Part shown: piece after piece, positions 1 to 7,941 of the stretch
Position numbering within the stretch: position 1 is the first letter of the stretch
Layout of the letters: every line of letters starts with the position of its first letter
Source: Microbacterium tenebrionis
GTDB lineage: Bacteria > Actinomycetota > Actinomycetes > Actinomycetales > Microbacteriaceae
Reading direction: 5' to 3'
Assembly (NCBI RefSeq): GCF_903645325.1
Contig: NZ_CAHJXQ010000010.1
Location: 1-64,000 of the forward strand
DNA: 64,000 nt
Program-made: the position numbers and the translations under genes
Notes under the pieces: generated by a model
Seen by the model: the letters and a program-made list of their open reading frames with translations, nothing else
Told to the model about the DNA's origin: nothing
Databases searched by the model: none

Positions 1-22
1 CATTCACCACGAATGTATTGGG

Positions 23-403
23 ATGATGCAATCACCTGAGAACGCCGAGGCCATGCTGCAGATCGCGGCGGATGCCGCCGTTTCCAAGGGCGGCGAGGAC
101 CTCGTCGCCCTCAACGTCTCGGAGCCGCTGCCGCTCGTCGACATCTTCCTGCTCGTGACCGGGAACAGCGAGCGCAACGTCGCCGCGATCGCCGACGAGA
201 TCGAGGACCGCCTGGTCGAAGCCGGTCACAAGCGGGTCCGCCGCGAGGGCCGTGCAGAGGCCCGCTGGGTGCTGATGGACTTCGGCGATCTCATCGTGCA
301 TGTCTTCCACGGCGAGGAGCGCGTGTACTACGGCCTCGAGAGGCTGTGGAAGGACTGCCCCGTCGTGCCGATCGAGCTCACCGAGGCCGCAGAGCGCTCC
401 TGA
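23..403 (+). CDS. rsfS: Ribosomal silencing factor RsfS
   Basis: This 126-aa protein matches the RsfS/DUF143 family over nearly its full length. RsfS binds ribosomal protein uL14 on the free 50S subunit and blocks joining with 30S when nutrients are scarce. Family features visible are the region around residues 30-65 (LVTGNSERNV, IADEIEDRL) and the C-terminal segment RWVLMDFGDLIVHVFH, which is highly conserved. Two ATGs lie back to back at 23 and 26, and I took the first. Only 22 bases precede it, so the upstream signals and a possible nadD neighbour are outside the view. The next gene starts 1 nt after its stop, so the two are probably co-transcribed. Confidence 0.93.
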   Translation: MMQSPENAEAMLQIAADAAVSKGGEDLVALNVSEPLPLVDIFLLVTGNSERNVAAIADEIEDRLVEAGHKRVRREGRAEARWVLMDFGDLIVHVFHGEERVYYGLERLWKDCPVVPIELTEAAERS

Positions 404-404
404 G

Positions 405-1094
405 ATGGCGCTGCACCTGATCACCGGCGCCGGCTCCGGCATCGGCGCGGCGGTCGCCCGACGGCTGCACGAACGCGGGGACGACCTGATGCTGCTCGCG
501 CGCGACGCGGGCAGGGCGCGTGAACTCTCGACGCGGTTCCCCGGCGCTTCCACGCTGGTGGGGGATCTGGCGCAGCCGGGGCGCCTGTCCTGGGCGTTCT
601 CGAAGCAGCAGCTGCCCGAGCGCATCGATTCGCTCGTGCACGTGGCCGGCATCGTCGACCTCGGTTCCGTCGCCGATCTTCCGCCGACGCTGTGGGAGCA
701 GCAGCTGGCCGTCAACCTCGTCGCTCCGGCCGAGCTGACCCGGCTGCTCCTCCCGGTGCTCCGGGTGTCGCGCGGGCAGGTGCTGTTCGTGAACTCCGGA
801 GCGGGGCTGCGCGCCCATGCCGATTGGGGCGCGTACGCGGCGTCCAAGCACGGCCTGAAGGCCCTGGCGGACGCGCTGCGGGCCGAAGAGGCCGCGAACG
901 GGGTGCGGGTCACCTCGGTCTTCCCCGGACGCACCGCGACCCGCATGCAGGAGCGGGTGCACCAGCAGGAGGGCGCCGATTACGTGCCCGAGCGCTTCAT
1001 CGATCCCGAATCCGTCGCGACGGCCATCCTCACCGCCCTCGACCTGCCTCGTGACGCGCAGATCACCGATCTGTCGGTCCGGCCCGGCGTCTGA
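405..1094 (+). CDS. SDR-family NAD(P)-dependent oxidoreductase
   Basis: A 229-aa classical short-chain dehydrogenase/reductase. The Rossmann cofactor motif TGAGSGIG is at residues 7-14, the NAG-like structural motif appears as HVAGIVD, and the catalytic YAASK (Tyr144, Lys148) follows an upstream Ser in VNSGAG. The substrate is not predictable from sequence. The reading frame is open further upstream inside rsfS, but the ATG at 405 directly follows the rsfS stop and the Rossmann fold begins at once after it, so this is the natural start. It is probably translated together with rsfS, an arrangement that looks like simple operon sharing rather than a functional link. Confidence 0.9.
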   Translation: MALHLITGAGSGIGAAVARRLHERGDDLMLLARDAGRARELSTRFPGASTLVGDLAQPGRLSWAFSKQQLPERIDSLVHVAGIVDLGSVADLPPTLWEQQLAVNLVAPAELTRLLLPVLRVSRGQVLFVNSGAGLRAHADWGAYAASKHGLKALADALRAEEAANGVRVTSVFPGRTATRMQERVHQQEGADYVPERFIDPESVATAILTALDLPRDAQITDLSVRPGV

Positions 1095-1191
1095 CGTCGC
1101 GGACTACCTCTTCGCCGGCAGGCGCGCAAGGCCCTCGAAGGGCTTCGGGCTGCGACCTAGCGTGGGATCAATCGACCAAGGAGGCTGACCC

Positions 1192-1365
1192 ATGGATGAG
1201 ATGGACGAGCATCGTCCGCACGAGACGCCCGACGCCGAAGGCGGGCATCCCTCGCAGGCAGAGGGAGAGGATCCCGCATGCGCAGGACAGCACCCGGATC
1301 CGGCGCTCGACGGGCACCCATCGCAGGCGGAAGGCGAAGACACGACGGAGGACACCGATGGCTGA
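1192..1365 (+). CDS. Small acidic protein with internal repeat, function unknown
   Basis: A 57-aa ORF that starts 9 nt after a strong ribosome binding site (AAGGAGG). It is very acidic, poor in hydrophobic residues and contains a near-exact internal duplication: GHPSQAEGEDP near residue 18 and GHPSQAEGEDT near residue 41. It looks intrinsically disordered. No known family is recognised. Its last codons overlap the ATG of the next small gene at 1358, so the two appear translationally coupled. A TAGCGT -10-like box lies at 1157-1162. The good RBS and the coupling argue that it is real; homologues would settle it. Confidence 0.6.
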   Translation: MDEMDEHRPHETPDAEGGHPSQAEGEDPACAGQHPDPALDGHPSQAEGEDTTEDTDG

Positions 1366-1662
1366 CGGAGATGTGATCACCCGCTCGAAGAACGGTCAGT
1401 GGGTCAACCACGTCGAAGGCGAACCGGAGAACTCGCTGAGCTTCAGCAACCGCGAGGAGAGGCCGTGATCGCCGGCGCGAGCTTCGCCTCCGAGCGTGGC
1501 ACCCGGCATATCGTCGAGGAAACGGAGCCGACCGGTGGCATCGGCGACGGCGGCGGTGAAGGCGAGGCGCCGGTGATCGTGGGGGAGAAGGATTTGGACG
1601 GCCCGCTCCCGGACACGACCGACCAGAACGGGATGCCGCTGGACAATCCTTCCGGAGGATGA
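1358..1662 (+). pseudogene. DUF2188-like small protein split by a 2-nt shift
   Basis: From ATG 1358 the frame reads MADGDVITRSKNGQWVNHVE and continues to ..FSNREE, then stops at 1466-1468. A second frame continues at once with ..AVIAGASFASERGTRHIVEE and ends at 1662. Together they resemble a DUF2188 protein: an N-terminal strand pair with Gly-x-Trp, a conserved (T/N)REEA-like helix, then a HII/HIV strand and a polar tail. The join lies in GAGGAGAGGCC at about 1453-1463, where removing one AG restores a continuous protein. A GTG at 1465 overlaps the TGA (GTGA), so a coupled restart is also possible. It could be a real frameshift, a sequencing error in the GA run, or a split gene. Confidence 0.6.
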
Positions 1663-1698
1663 TGGGAACTCCGGCCGATCTCGCCGATCAGGCGCGCA

Positions 1699-1716
1699 GC
1701 CGGTAGCGCAACCGGC
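1699..1716. terminator. Short hairpin between convergent genes
   Basis: GCCGGT and ACCGGC are exact inverted arms around a 6-nt loop, in the gap between the DUF2188-like gene and the convergent cupin gene. There is no T-run, so termination activity is only suggested by position. Confidence 0.3.
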
Positions 1717-1724
1717 CCGCCGCC

Positions 1725-2072
1725 TCACACGGAGCGGCGCACGGTCAGCAGGAAGAAGCTGTCTTCCCGCGCGAGGACACTGTGCCGCTCCGGGGGAATG
1801 GGCATGATGTGCCCGGCGGTGAGCTCCCAGGACCGTCCCTGGCCGGTCAGCCGCAGGTGACCGGTGAGCACGTGCAGGGTCGCCTCCGGCGGGCTGTCAT
1901 GCTCGGGGAGCTCCGCCTCGCCCAGCAGCGCCATGGCGGTCTGCCGCAGCACCGCATCGCGGTCGCCGTACAGCGTCTCGGCTGCCCTGCGGGAGCTCGA
2001 TCCGCGAGCTTTTCCGAGCAGTTTCTCCTCGAGCTCTGCGAGGTTGGTGGGCGTCAGCGGAGATCCGGTCAT
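1725..2072 (-). CDS. Cupin-domain protein
   Basis: A 115-aa protein. The N-terminal half is helical and charged, and residues 55-115 form a small cupin barrel: an entry strand (PEHDSPPEATLHVLTGHLRL), a turn with GRSWELTAGHIMPIPP, and the closing ERHSVLA. One or two His/Glu residues in the usual metal-binding positions are kept, so it may bind a metal, but no substrate can be named. The gene is monocistronic, convergent with the small genes at 1192-1662, and has a plausible SD (AAAGGAG) just before its ATG. It may act in stress response, but that is a guess. Confidence 0.75.
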   Translation of the reverse strand: MTGSPLTPTNLAELEEKLLGKARGSSSRRAAETLYGDRDAVLRQTAMALLGEAELPEHDSPPEATLHVLTGHLRLTGQGRSWELTAGHIMPIPPERHSVLAREDSFFLLTVRRSV

Positions 2073-2171
2073 GACCTGCTCCTTTCGATGAGCGACATCC
2101 CTGCCATCGTCGCATCGAACCCGCGAAATGCAAGACGGCGGCCGCCGGTCCGGCCCGGGGTCTGAGGTCCG

Positions 2172-2855
2172 TCACGCGCGAAGCTGGTAGCGCAGCTCCG
2201 GGCGGCCCACACCGCCGTAGGTCGGTGTGCTCGCGGCGAGTCCGGACTCCACGAGCCGCTCCAGGTAGCGCCGCGCGCTGACGCGCGACATGCCGAGGAC
2301 CTCGGCGACCTCGGTCGCCGAGACGGGGTGAGCCTGCTCCTCCATGGTCTCCGCGACGCGCTGCAGCGTCACCCGTGACACCCCCTTGCGATTGCCGGCG
2401 AGCGCGACGGCATCCCGGCGCATCAGCGCATCGACGGTCACCTGATCGAGCTCGCCGGTGTCGCTGAACTCGGCATCGCGGGCGAGAACGCGCCAGACGT
2501 CGTCGAGACGCTCGTGCAGAGCCTGCATCGGGAAGGGCTTGACGACATAGTGATGGACGCCGTGCGCGCGGGCGCGGCGCACGGTGTCGAGGGCCCGCGC
2601 GGCGGTGACGGCGATGACCTCCACGTGCGCTCCCGTCGCGCGCAGCCGTCGCAGCACGTCGATGCCCGCCATGTCGGGCAGATACACGTCCAGCAGCATG
2701 ACGTCGGGACGTAGATCGTCGAGCGCGCGCAGTGCGTCACCGCCGGTCGGTGCGACCGAGACGACCTCGAAATGCGGGTGCCGTTCCACGAACCCGCGCG
2801 TCACATGGGCGACGGCGAAGTCGTCCTCGACGATGAGCGTGCGCAGCCGGCTCAT
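2172..2855 (-). CDS. CitB/DcuR-type response regulator
   Basis: A 227-aa response regulator. Residues 1-120 are a receiver domain with the phospho-acceptor Asp in MLLDVYLPDM (about residue 56), the acidic pair near the start (VEDD), and a Lys in VVKPFP. The C-terminal 60 residues form a winged helix of the type that follows CitA/DcuS kinases (SATEVAEVLGMSRVSARRYL). Its ATG overlaps the stop of the kinase gene by 4 nt, so the two are made together. The pair lies back to back with tctCBA. In known systems (citrate, tricarboxylate) such a pair turns on the divergent transporter, so control of tctCBA is the likely job. Confidence 0.9.
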   Translation of the reverse strand: MSRLRTLIVEDDFAVAHVTRGFVERHPHFEVVSVAPTGGDALRALDDLRPDVMLLDVYLPDMAGIDVLRRLRATGAHVEVIAVTAARALDTVRRARAHGVHHYVVKPFPMQALHERLDDVWRVLARDAEFSDTGELDQVTVDALMRRDAVALAGNRKGVSRVTLQRVAETMEEQAHPVSATEVAEVLGMSRVSARRYLERLVESGLAASTPTYGGVGRPELRYQLRA

Positions 2856-4450
2856 CGCGCTGCCCCGGCGAGATCCCTGACCGGAAGCCGCACGACGAAG
2901 CGCGCTCCGCCGAGCGCTGCGGGGCAGAGATCGATCGTGCCTCCGCGGCGCTCCACGACCCGCGCGACGAGCGTGAGACCGTAGCCGCGCTGGCGATCGT
3001 CGCTCTTCGTCGAGAAGCCGAGCCGGAACACGTCGCCGCGGTGCTCGATCGGGACGCCGGGCCCGTCGTCCGAGATCTCGAGCACCGTCATGCCCTCGTC
3101 GTCCCGCGCGATCGTCACCGCGACCCGCCCACCGCGCCCGGCGGCGTCGAGCGCGTTGTCGATGAGATTGCCGACGATCGTCGTCAGATCGCCGTCCGCC
3201 GGACCCGCCGGCAGCGCCGCGCCCGAAACGTCCAGCCTCACGCCGAGCTCCCGTGCCCGGGCGCGCTTGGCGAGCAGGATCGCGGCCAGCTCGATGTCCT
3301 GCACGCCGTCCGGGGCGTCCAGGCGGCTCAGCGCGCCGCCGTCGCCCGCGCGATCGATCACGCGGGCGGCCGCATCGAATTCGCCGAGCTCGATGAGTCC
3401 GCCGATCGTGTGCAGCGTGTTCGAGAACTCGTGTTGCTGGGCGCGCAGCCCTTCGGCCAGGCTCTGCGCGCCGGCGAGATCGCGCAGCGCGTGGTCGAGC
3501 TCGGTGCGATCCATGAGGGTGACCACCGTGCCCACGCGGCGCTCCTGCACGCGCACCGCCGCCGCGCGGGCGACGAGGACGCGTTCGCCGGAGAGCATCA
3601 GCCGCTGGGGTGTGGAGTCGTCGTCACCCGAGTCGGCGACGAGCGTCGTCAGGTCGTCGAGCAGCTCCGACGCCGGACGGCCGATGGCGTCCGCGGGCGC
3701 GTCGAGGCCGAGCAGGCGGGCGGCCGAATCGTTGCACAGAGAGACGTCGCCGTGCTCGTCGAGGGCGAGCATGCCCTCGCGGATGCCGTGCAGCGTCGCC
3801 TCGCGGGTCTCGAGCAGACCGCGGATCTCATCCGGCTCGAGGCCGTAGATGCGCCGACGCACGACTCTCGCCACGCCGGTGGCCGCGACCACCCCGACGA
3901 CCGTGGCCGCGCCGAGGGCGAGCAGGAAGCCCGTGATGTCGCCGAGGAAGTCCTCGCGGAGCGCGGATTCCAGGATGCCGACCGACACCTGACCCATGAC
4001 GGTGCCGTCGACGGCGAACACCGGCACCTTCACGCGCCACGACTCGCCGAGCGTTCCGGTCTGCGTGCCGACGTACATGTCGCCCGAGAGCGCGACGCTC
4101 GGATCCGTCGACACCCGCTCGCCGATCCGCTCCGCGTCGGGATGCGAGTACCGGATGCCCTGATCGTCGGTGACGACGACGTACGCGACGTTGGACGAAT
4201 CGCGGATGAGCTCGGCGATTGGCTGGATGACCGCCGCAGGATCGGGGTCGTCGTACGCGTCGATGATCGTCGGCAGCTGCGCCACGGACTGCGCGACGGC
4301 GATCATCCGCTCCTGCGACGCCTCGCGGATCTGACGCTCCTGCATGAGCATCGCCGCCAGCCCGACCGTGAGCACGATCGCGAGCACGATGAACACCTGC
4401 AGCAGCACGAGCTGCGTGCGGAGCGTCATCGCCTTCACCACGCCCACCAT
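2852..4450 (-). CDS. CitA/DcuS-type sensor histidine kinase
   Basis: A 532-aa membrane kinase. One membrane helix at about 14-36, an extracytoplasmic sensing domain of about 130 residues (the sCache/PAS-like fold that binds di- and tricarboxylates in this family), a second helix near 172-195, a cytoplasmic PAS domain around 215-310, a phosphoacceptor box (HEFSNTLHTIGGLIELGE) near residue 345, and a HATPase domain with DDGPGVP near 470. The ligand pocket cannot be read by eye, but the divergent tctCBA genes point to a tricarboxylate. It starts 149 bp from the tctC start, which leaves room for two facing promoters. The start ATG at 4450 is the first of several in frame. Confidence 0.92.
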   Translation of the reverse strand: MVGVVKAMTLRTQLVLLQVFIVLAIVLTVGLAAMLMQERQIREASQERMIAVAQSVAQLPTIIDAYDDPDPAAVIQPIAELIRDSSNVAYVVVTDDQGIRYSHPDAERIGERVSTDPSVALSGDMYVGTQTGTLGESWRVKVPVFAVDGTVMGQVSVGILESALREDFLGDITGFLLALGAATVVGVVAATGVARVVRRRIYGLEPDEIRGLLETREATLHGIREGMLALDEHGDVSLCNDSAARLLGLDAPADAIGRPASELLDDLTTLVADSGDDDSTPQRLMLSGERVLVARAAAVRVQERRVGTVVTLMDRTELDHALRDLAGAQSLAEGLRAQQHEFSNTLHTIGGLIELGEFDAAARVIDRAGDGGALSRLDAPDGVQDIELAAILLAKRARARELGVRLDVSGAALPAGPADGDLTTIVGNLIDNALDAAGRGGRVAVTIARDDEGMTVLEISDDGPGVPIEHRGDVFRLGFSTKSDDRQRGYGLTLVARVVERRGGTIDLCPAALGGARFVVRLPVRDLAGAAR

Positions 4451-4599
4451 CGTATTCGAGCGCCAGGCGGCCGCTCAGGGTACGAAATGACCGGAACCCC
4501 CGGTTCTGAACACAACCCGGATCTCGGGCGCCGACCGCCATAGGCTCACCCGGACCCGACCCGGCACCGAAGCCGGCACCAGGACTCGAGGAGGAGTTC

Positions 4600-5619
4600 A
4601 TGACACAGCACATCCGCACCCGCTCGGCAGCGGCGGCCGTTCTCGGCGTCACCGCGCTGGTCCTCGCCGCGTGCAGCGGAACGTCATCACCCGGAGGCGA
4701 CGGAGGCGCAGGCGGCGTGAGCATCGACAGCGTCGCCGTCGTCGCACCGGCGGACCCGGGCGGCGGGTGGGACCAGACGGCGCGCGCGTTCGCGCAGGCG
4801 CTCAGCGACGAGAAGCTCGTCTCGTCGGCGCCGGTCACGAACATCGGCGGCGCCGGCGGCACCGTAGGCCTGGCCTCGCTCGCCACGGAGTCGAACCCGA
4901 ACACCCTGATGGTCACGGGCAGCGTCATGCTCGGCGCCGTCGAGACGAACGCCTCGGACGTCCGCGTCGAGGAGATGACGCCGATCGCCAAGCTCACCGA
5001 GGAGCCGCTCGTGATCGTCGTGCCCAAGGACAGCCCGTACGACACGATCGACGACTTCGTCAGCGCGTGGGCCGAGGAGGGCGCAGATGTCGCCGTCACC
5101 GGAGGCTCGGCCGGAGGCATCGACCACATCCTCGCCGCCCTGCTGCTGACGGACGCCGGCGTCGACGCCGCCGATGTCCCGTCGACGCTGAACTACATCG
5201 CCAACTCCGGCGGCGGGGAGGCGCTCACGCTGCTGCTGGGCGGCCAGGTGCAGGCCGGCATCTCCGGCGTCGGCGAGTTCGCGCAGCAGGTCGAGGCCGG
5301 CGAGCTGAAAGCACTCGCGGTCTCGTCCGACGCTCCGGCACTCCTCCTTCCGGAGGTCCCGACGCTCACGGACGAGGGCATCGACATCGTCGTGACCAAC
5401 TGGCGCGGGCTCATCGCACCCGGAGGCATCTCGGACGACGAGAAGACGGCCCTGGAGGACCTCGTGACCCAGGTGCACGACAGCGCGGCGTGGACCGGCG
5501 TCCTCGAGGACAACGGCTGGACGGACGCGTTCGTCGTCGGCGACGAGTTCTCGAGCTTCCTCGACGGCGACATCACCACCACGAAGGACACGCTCAAGAC
5601 GATCGGTTTGATCGAATGA
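4600..5619 (+). CDS. tctC: Tripartite tricarboxylate transporter substrate-binding lipoprotein TctC
   Basis: A 339-aa extracytoplasmic binding protein of the TctC/Bug family. A lipoprotein signal ends in LVLAAC with the lipid-carrying Cys at residue 25, then a Gly/Ser-rich linker. Family motifs include the start of the mature domain (VAPADPGGGWDQTAR) and the NIGGAGGTVG loop that closes on the carboxylate. It is anchored on the outer face of the membrane and hands substrate to TctA/TctB. An SD (GAGGAG) lies before the ATG. It overlaps tctB by 4 nt (ATGA). The ligand, perhaps citrate or another tricarboxylate, is inferred from family and context only. Confidence 0.94.
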   Translation: MTQHIRTRSAAAAVLGVTALVLAACSGTSSPGGDGGAGGVSIDSVAVVAPADPGGGWDQTARAFAQALSDEKLVSSAPVTNIGGAGGTVGLASLATESNPNTLMVTGSVMLGAVETNASDVRVEEMTPIAKLTEEPLVIVVPKDSPYDTIDDFVSAWAEEGADVAVTGGSAGGIDHILAALLLTDAGVDAADVPSTLNYIANSGGGEALTLLLGGQVQAGISGVGEFAQQVEAGELKALAVSSDAPALLLPEVPTLTDEGIDIVVTNWRGLIAPGGISDDEKTALEDLVTQVHDSAAWTGVLEDNGWTDAFVVGDEFSSFLDGDITTTKDTLKTIGLIE

Positions 5620-6179
5620 CGGATCCGGTCACCATGGGGGCGCCGGTCGCGGCCGGCGCCCCCCGCTCCCGCAGAGTCGGCGAGCTCGTCTTCGTCGCCG
5701 TGATCATCGCGTTCGCCGCCATGGCGCTCGTGACGACCGGATACATCCGCGAACCGATCGGCTCGTCGAACGTGCTCGGGGCGCGCGTGGTGCCCTATGC
5801 CGTGACCGGGCTGATGCTCGTGGCGTCGCTCGGCGCGTTCATCGCCGTGCTGCGCGGGGACGTCGGCGCGCCGGACGAGGGCGAGGACGTCGACACCGAG
5901 GCGAAGACGTCGTGGAGGACGGTCGTCCTGCTCGCACTCTCGTTCGCCTCGCTCATCGTCGTCATCCCCGTCGCCGGGTGGCCGGCGGGGGTCGTCGTGC
6001 TCTTCACCGGCGCGTCTCTGGCTCTCGGAGCCGCGAGCTGGTGGCGCGCACTGCTGATCGGGCTCGGACTGGGGATCGTCACCCAGGTGCTGTTCGGCAC
6101 GCTGCTCGGACTCTCCCTGCCCGCGTTCGGAACGATCCTGCCGGGCCTCGTGGGCGGATCGGGGGTGTTCGGTGGATAG
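5616..6179 (+). CDS. tctB: Tripartite tricarboxylate transporter small membrane subunit TctB
   Basis: A 187-aa membrane protein of the TctB (DUF1468) family. After a short cytoplasmic tail there are four or five hydrophobic segments (about residues 20-42, 60-82, 105-145 as a pair, 150-180), the usual topology for TctB. It forms the membrane complex with TctA. The start ATG at 5616 overlaps the tctC stop, and its own end overlaps the tctA start by 8 nt, so the three subunits are translationally coupled. TctB is the least conserved subunit, so the call rests on length, hydrophobic pattern and its place between tctC and tctA. Confidence 0.9.
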   Translation: MTDPVTMGAPVAAGAPRSRRVGELVFVAVIIAFAAMALVTTGYIREPIGSSNVLGARVVPYAVTGLMLVASLGAFIAVLRGDVGAPDEGEDVDTEAKTSWRTVVLLALSFASLIVVIPVAGWPAGVVVLFTGASLALGAASWWRALLIGLGLGIVTQVLFGTLLGLSLPAFGTILPGLVGGSGVFGG

Positions 6180-7749
6180 CCTGCAACTGCTCATGGACGG
6201 CTTCGCGACAGCTCTGCAGCCGCAGTACCTGCTGTTCGCGTTCGTCGGCGTCCTGCTCGGCACGGCGGTCGGCGTGCTCCCCGGCATCGGGCCTGCGATG
6301 ACGGTGGCGCTGCTGCTGCCGCTGACCTACACGCTCGATGTCACCAGCGCCATCATCATGTTCGCCGGCATCTACTACGGCGGCATGTACGGCGGGTCGA
6401 CGACATCGATCCTGCTGAACACCCCGGGGGAGTCCGCCTCGATCGTCACCGCGCTCGAGGGCAACAAGATGGCCAGGATGGGTCGCGCCACAGCCGCCCT
6501 CGCGACGGCGGCGATCGGCTCGTTCATCGCGGGCACGATCGCGACGGGCCTGCTGACTCTGTTCGCCCCGGTCATCGCCGACTTCGCCGTCACTCTCGGG
6601 CCCGGCGACTACTTCGCCCTCATGATCGTCGCGTTCCTCACGGTCGGGGCGCTTCTCGGGGCGAGTCCGATCCGCGGCATCGTGTCGCTCGCGATCGGGC
6701 TGTTCCTCGGTCTCGTCGGCACCGACACGCTCACAGGGCAGGCGCGCTTCACCTTCGGCATCCCGAATCTCGGAGACGGCATCGACGTCGTCATCGTCGC
6801 GGTCGGACTGTTCGCGGTCGGCGAGGCGCTCTACGTGGGCTCGCGCCTGCGCAGCGGGGCGCTGCCGATCATCCCCGTGTCGGGGAGCTGGCGCTCCTGG
6901 ATGAAGAAGAGCGACTGGAAGAGGTCGTGGAAGCCCTGGCTGCGCGGCACGGCGATCGGCTTCCCGATCGGATCGATCCCGGCCGGCGGCGCCGATGTCG
7001 CGACCTTCCTGTCGTACGCAACAGAGAAGCGGATGGCCAAGGAGCCGTACCGCAAGCAGTTCGGCAAGGGCGCGATCGAGGGCGTCGCCGGTCCTGAGGC
7101 GGCCAACAACGCCGCGGCCGCGGGTGTGCTCGTGCCGCTCCTGACGCTGGGACTGCCGACCACGGCGACCGCCGCGATCATCATCTCGGCGTTCCAGACC
7201 TACGGCATCCGGCCGGGTCCGCTGCTGTTCGACAGTCAGCCGGCGCTCGTGTGGGCGCTGATCGCCAGCCTGTACATCGGCAACGTCGTGCTCATCATCC
7301 TCAACCTGCCGCTGGTGGGCATGTGGGCGAAGGTGCTGCAGATCCCGCGCCCGTACCTGTACGCCGGCATCCTCGTGTTCGCGGGGCTCGGAGCGTACGC
7401 GGCGAACTTCACGGTGTTCGACATCGGCATCCTGCTGCTGCTCGGCGTGATCGGGTTCTTCATGCGCCGCCACGGCTACCCGGTCTCGCCGATGGTGGTG
7501 GGGGCCATCCTCGGGCCCATGGCCGAGGAGCAGTTGCGCAAGGCCATGGCGATCAGCCAGGGCGACCCGCTGTACCTCGTGCACAGCCCGGTGTCGATCG
7601 TGATCTACTGCGTCATGATCGTCATCATCGTCCTCGGCGTCTGGCTCAAGCGGCGTCAGGCGCGGTTCGAGCAGGCACTGGCCGAGGTCGACACCGCGAC
7701 GATCCGCACGGTCGATGCGGAGATCGCCGAGCAGCTGCGCAAGCGCTGA
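6172..7749 (+). CDS. tctA: Tripartite tricarboxylate transporter large membrane subunit TctA
   Basis: A 525-aa membrane protein with about 12 hydrophobic segments, the full length of the family. Hallmarks seen are [19 protein letters not shown] near residue 35, [20 protein letters not shown] around residue 65-85, and the second-repeat motif [18 protein letters not shown] near residue 325. TctA is the channel-forming subunit and, with TctB and the binding protein TctC, drives uptake by an ion gradient. It is the last gene of the tctCBA operon and is followed by a strong terminator. The start is the GTG at 6172, inside the tctB reading frame. Confidence 0.95.
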   Translation: MDSLQLLMDGFATALQPQYLLFAFVGVLLGTAVGVLPGIGPAMTVALLLPLTYTLDVTSAIIMFAGIYYGGMYGGSTTSILLNTPGESASIVTALEGNKMARMGRATAALATAAIGSFIAGTIATGLLTLFAPVIADFAVTLGPGDYFALMIVAFLTVGALLGASPIRGIVSLAIGLFLGLVGTDTLTGQARFTFGIPNLGDGIDVVIVAVGLFAVGEALYVGSRLRSGALPIIPVSGSWRSWMKKSDWKRSWKPWLRGTAIGFPIGSIPAGGADVATFLSYATEKRMAKEPYRKQFGKGAIEGVAGPEAANNAAAAGVLVPLLTLGLPTTATAAIIISAFQTYGIRPGPLLFDSQPALVWALIASLYIGNVVLIILNLPLVGMWAKVLQIPRPYLYAGILVFAGLGAYAANFTVFDIGILLLLGVIGFFMRRHGYPVSPMVVGAILGPMAEEQLRKAMAISQGDPLYLVHSPVSIVIYCVMIVIIVLGVWLKRRQARFEQALAEVDTATIRTVDAEIAEQLRKR

Positions 7750-7769
7750 ACCCGGATCCTCGACGAAAC

Positions 7770-7800
7770 AGGGGACGGCCGCGGGAAGCGGCCGTCCCCT
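7770..7800. terminator. Strong hairpin terminator after tctA
   Basis: AGGGGACGGCCGC and GCGGCCGTCCCCT are perfect 13-bp arms around a GGGAA loop. It lies between tctA and the convergent symporter genes and could serve both strands. There is no T-run after it on the plus strand, which is common in high-GC actinobacteria. Confidence 0.75.
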
Positions 7801-7808
7801 GCGGGCGC

Positions 7809-7940
7809 TCAGATGATCTGGCGCCCCTCCTTCTTGGCCTGCCGCGCGTCCTTCGCGAACGCACGGATGATCACGGCGAGGGTTCCGATGACGATCACCG
7901 GCCACACGAGCACGTACGCGGTCATGAGGATGGTCTCCAT
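7809..7940 (-). CDS. 43-aa symporter accessory membrane peptide
   Basis: A short ORF that follows the symporter gene by 1 nt on the same strand and so was probably missed by length-limited gene finders. It encodes METILMTAYVLVWPVIVIGT followed by a further hydrophobic stretch and a basic tail (about residues 28-43, rich in Lys/Arg/Gln). It therefore has one membrane helix and a charged cytoplasmic end. This is the layout of the small accessory proteins found next to SSS and NSS symporters (for example MetS with MetP). An SD-like GGAG lies upstream, inside the end of the symporter gene. It probably stabilises or tunes the transporter; that role is inferred from position. Confidence 0.75.
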   Translation of the reverse strand: METILMTAYVLVWPVIVIGTLAVIIRAFAKDARQAKKEGRQII

Positions 7941-7941
7941 G

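Noticed and set aside
1104..1411. Minus-strand frames opposite the small acidic protein
   Set aside because: The plus-strand ORF has the SD and coupling; the minus-strand frames are Ser/Cys/Gly-rich shadows.
3041..4543. Plus-strand open frame of 500 codons opposite the sensor kinase
   Set aside because: Arg/His/Asp-rich composition and no start signals; antisense shadow of a well-supported kinase gene.
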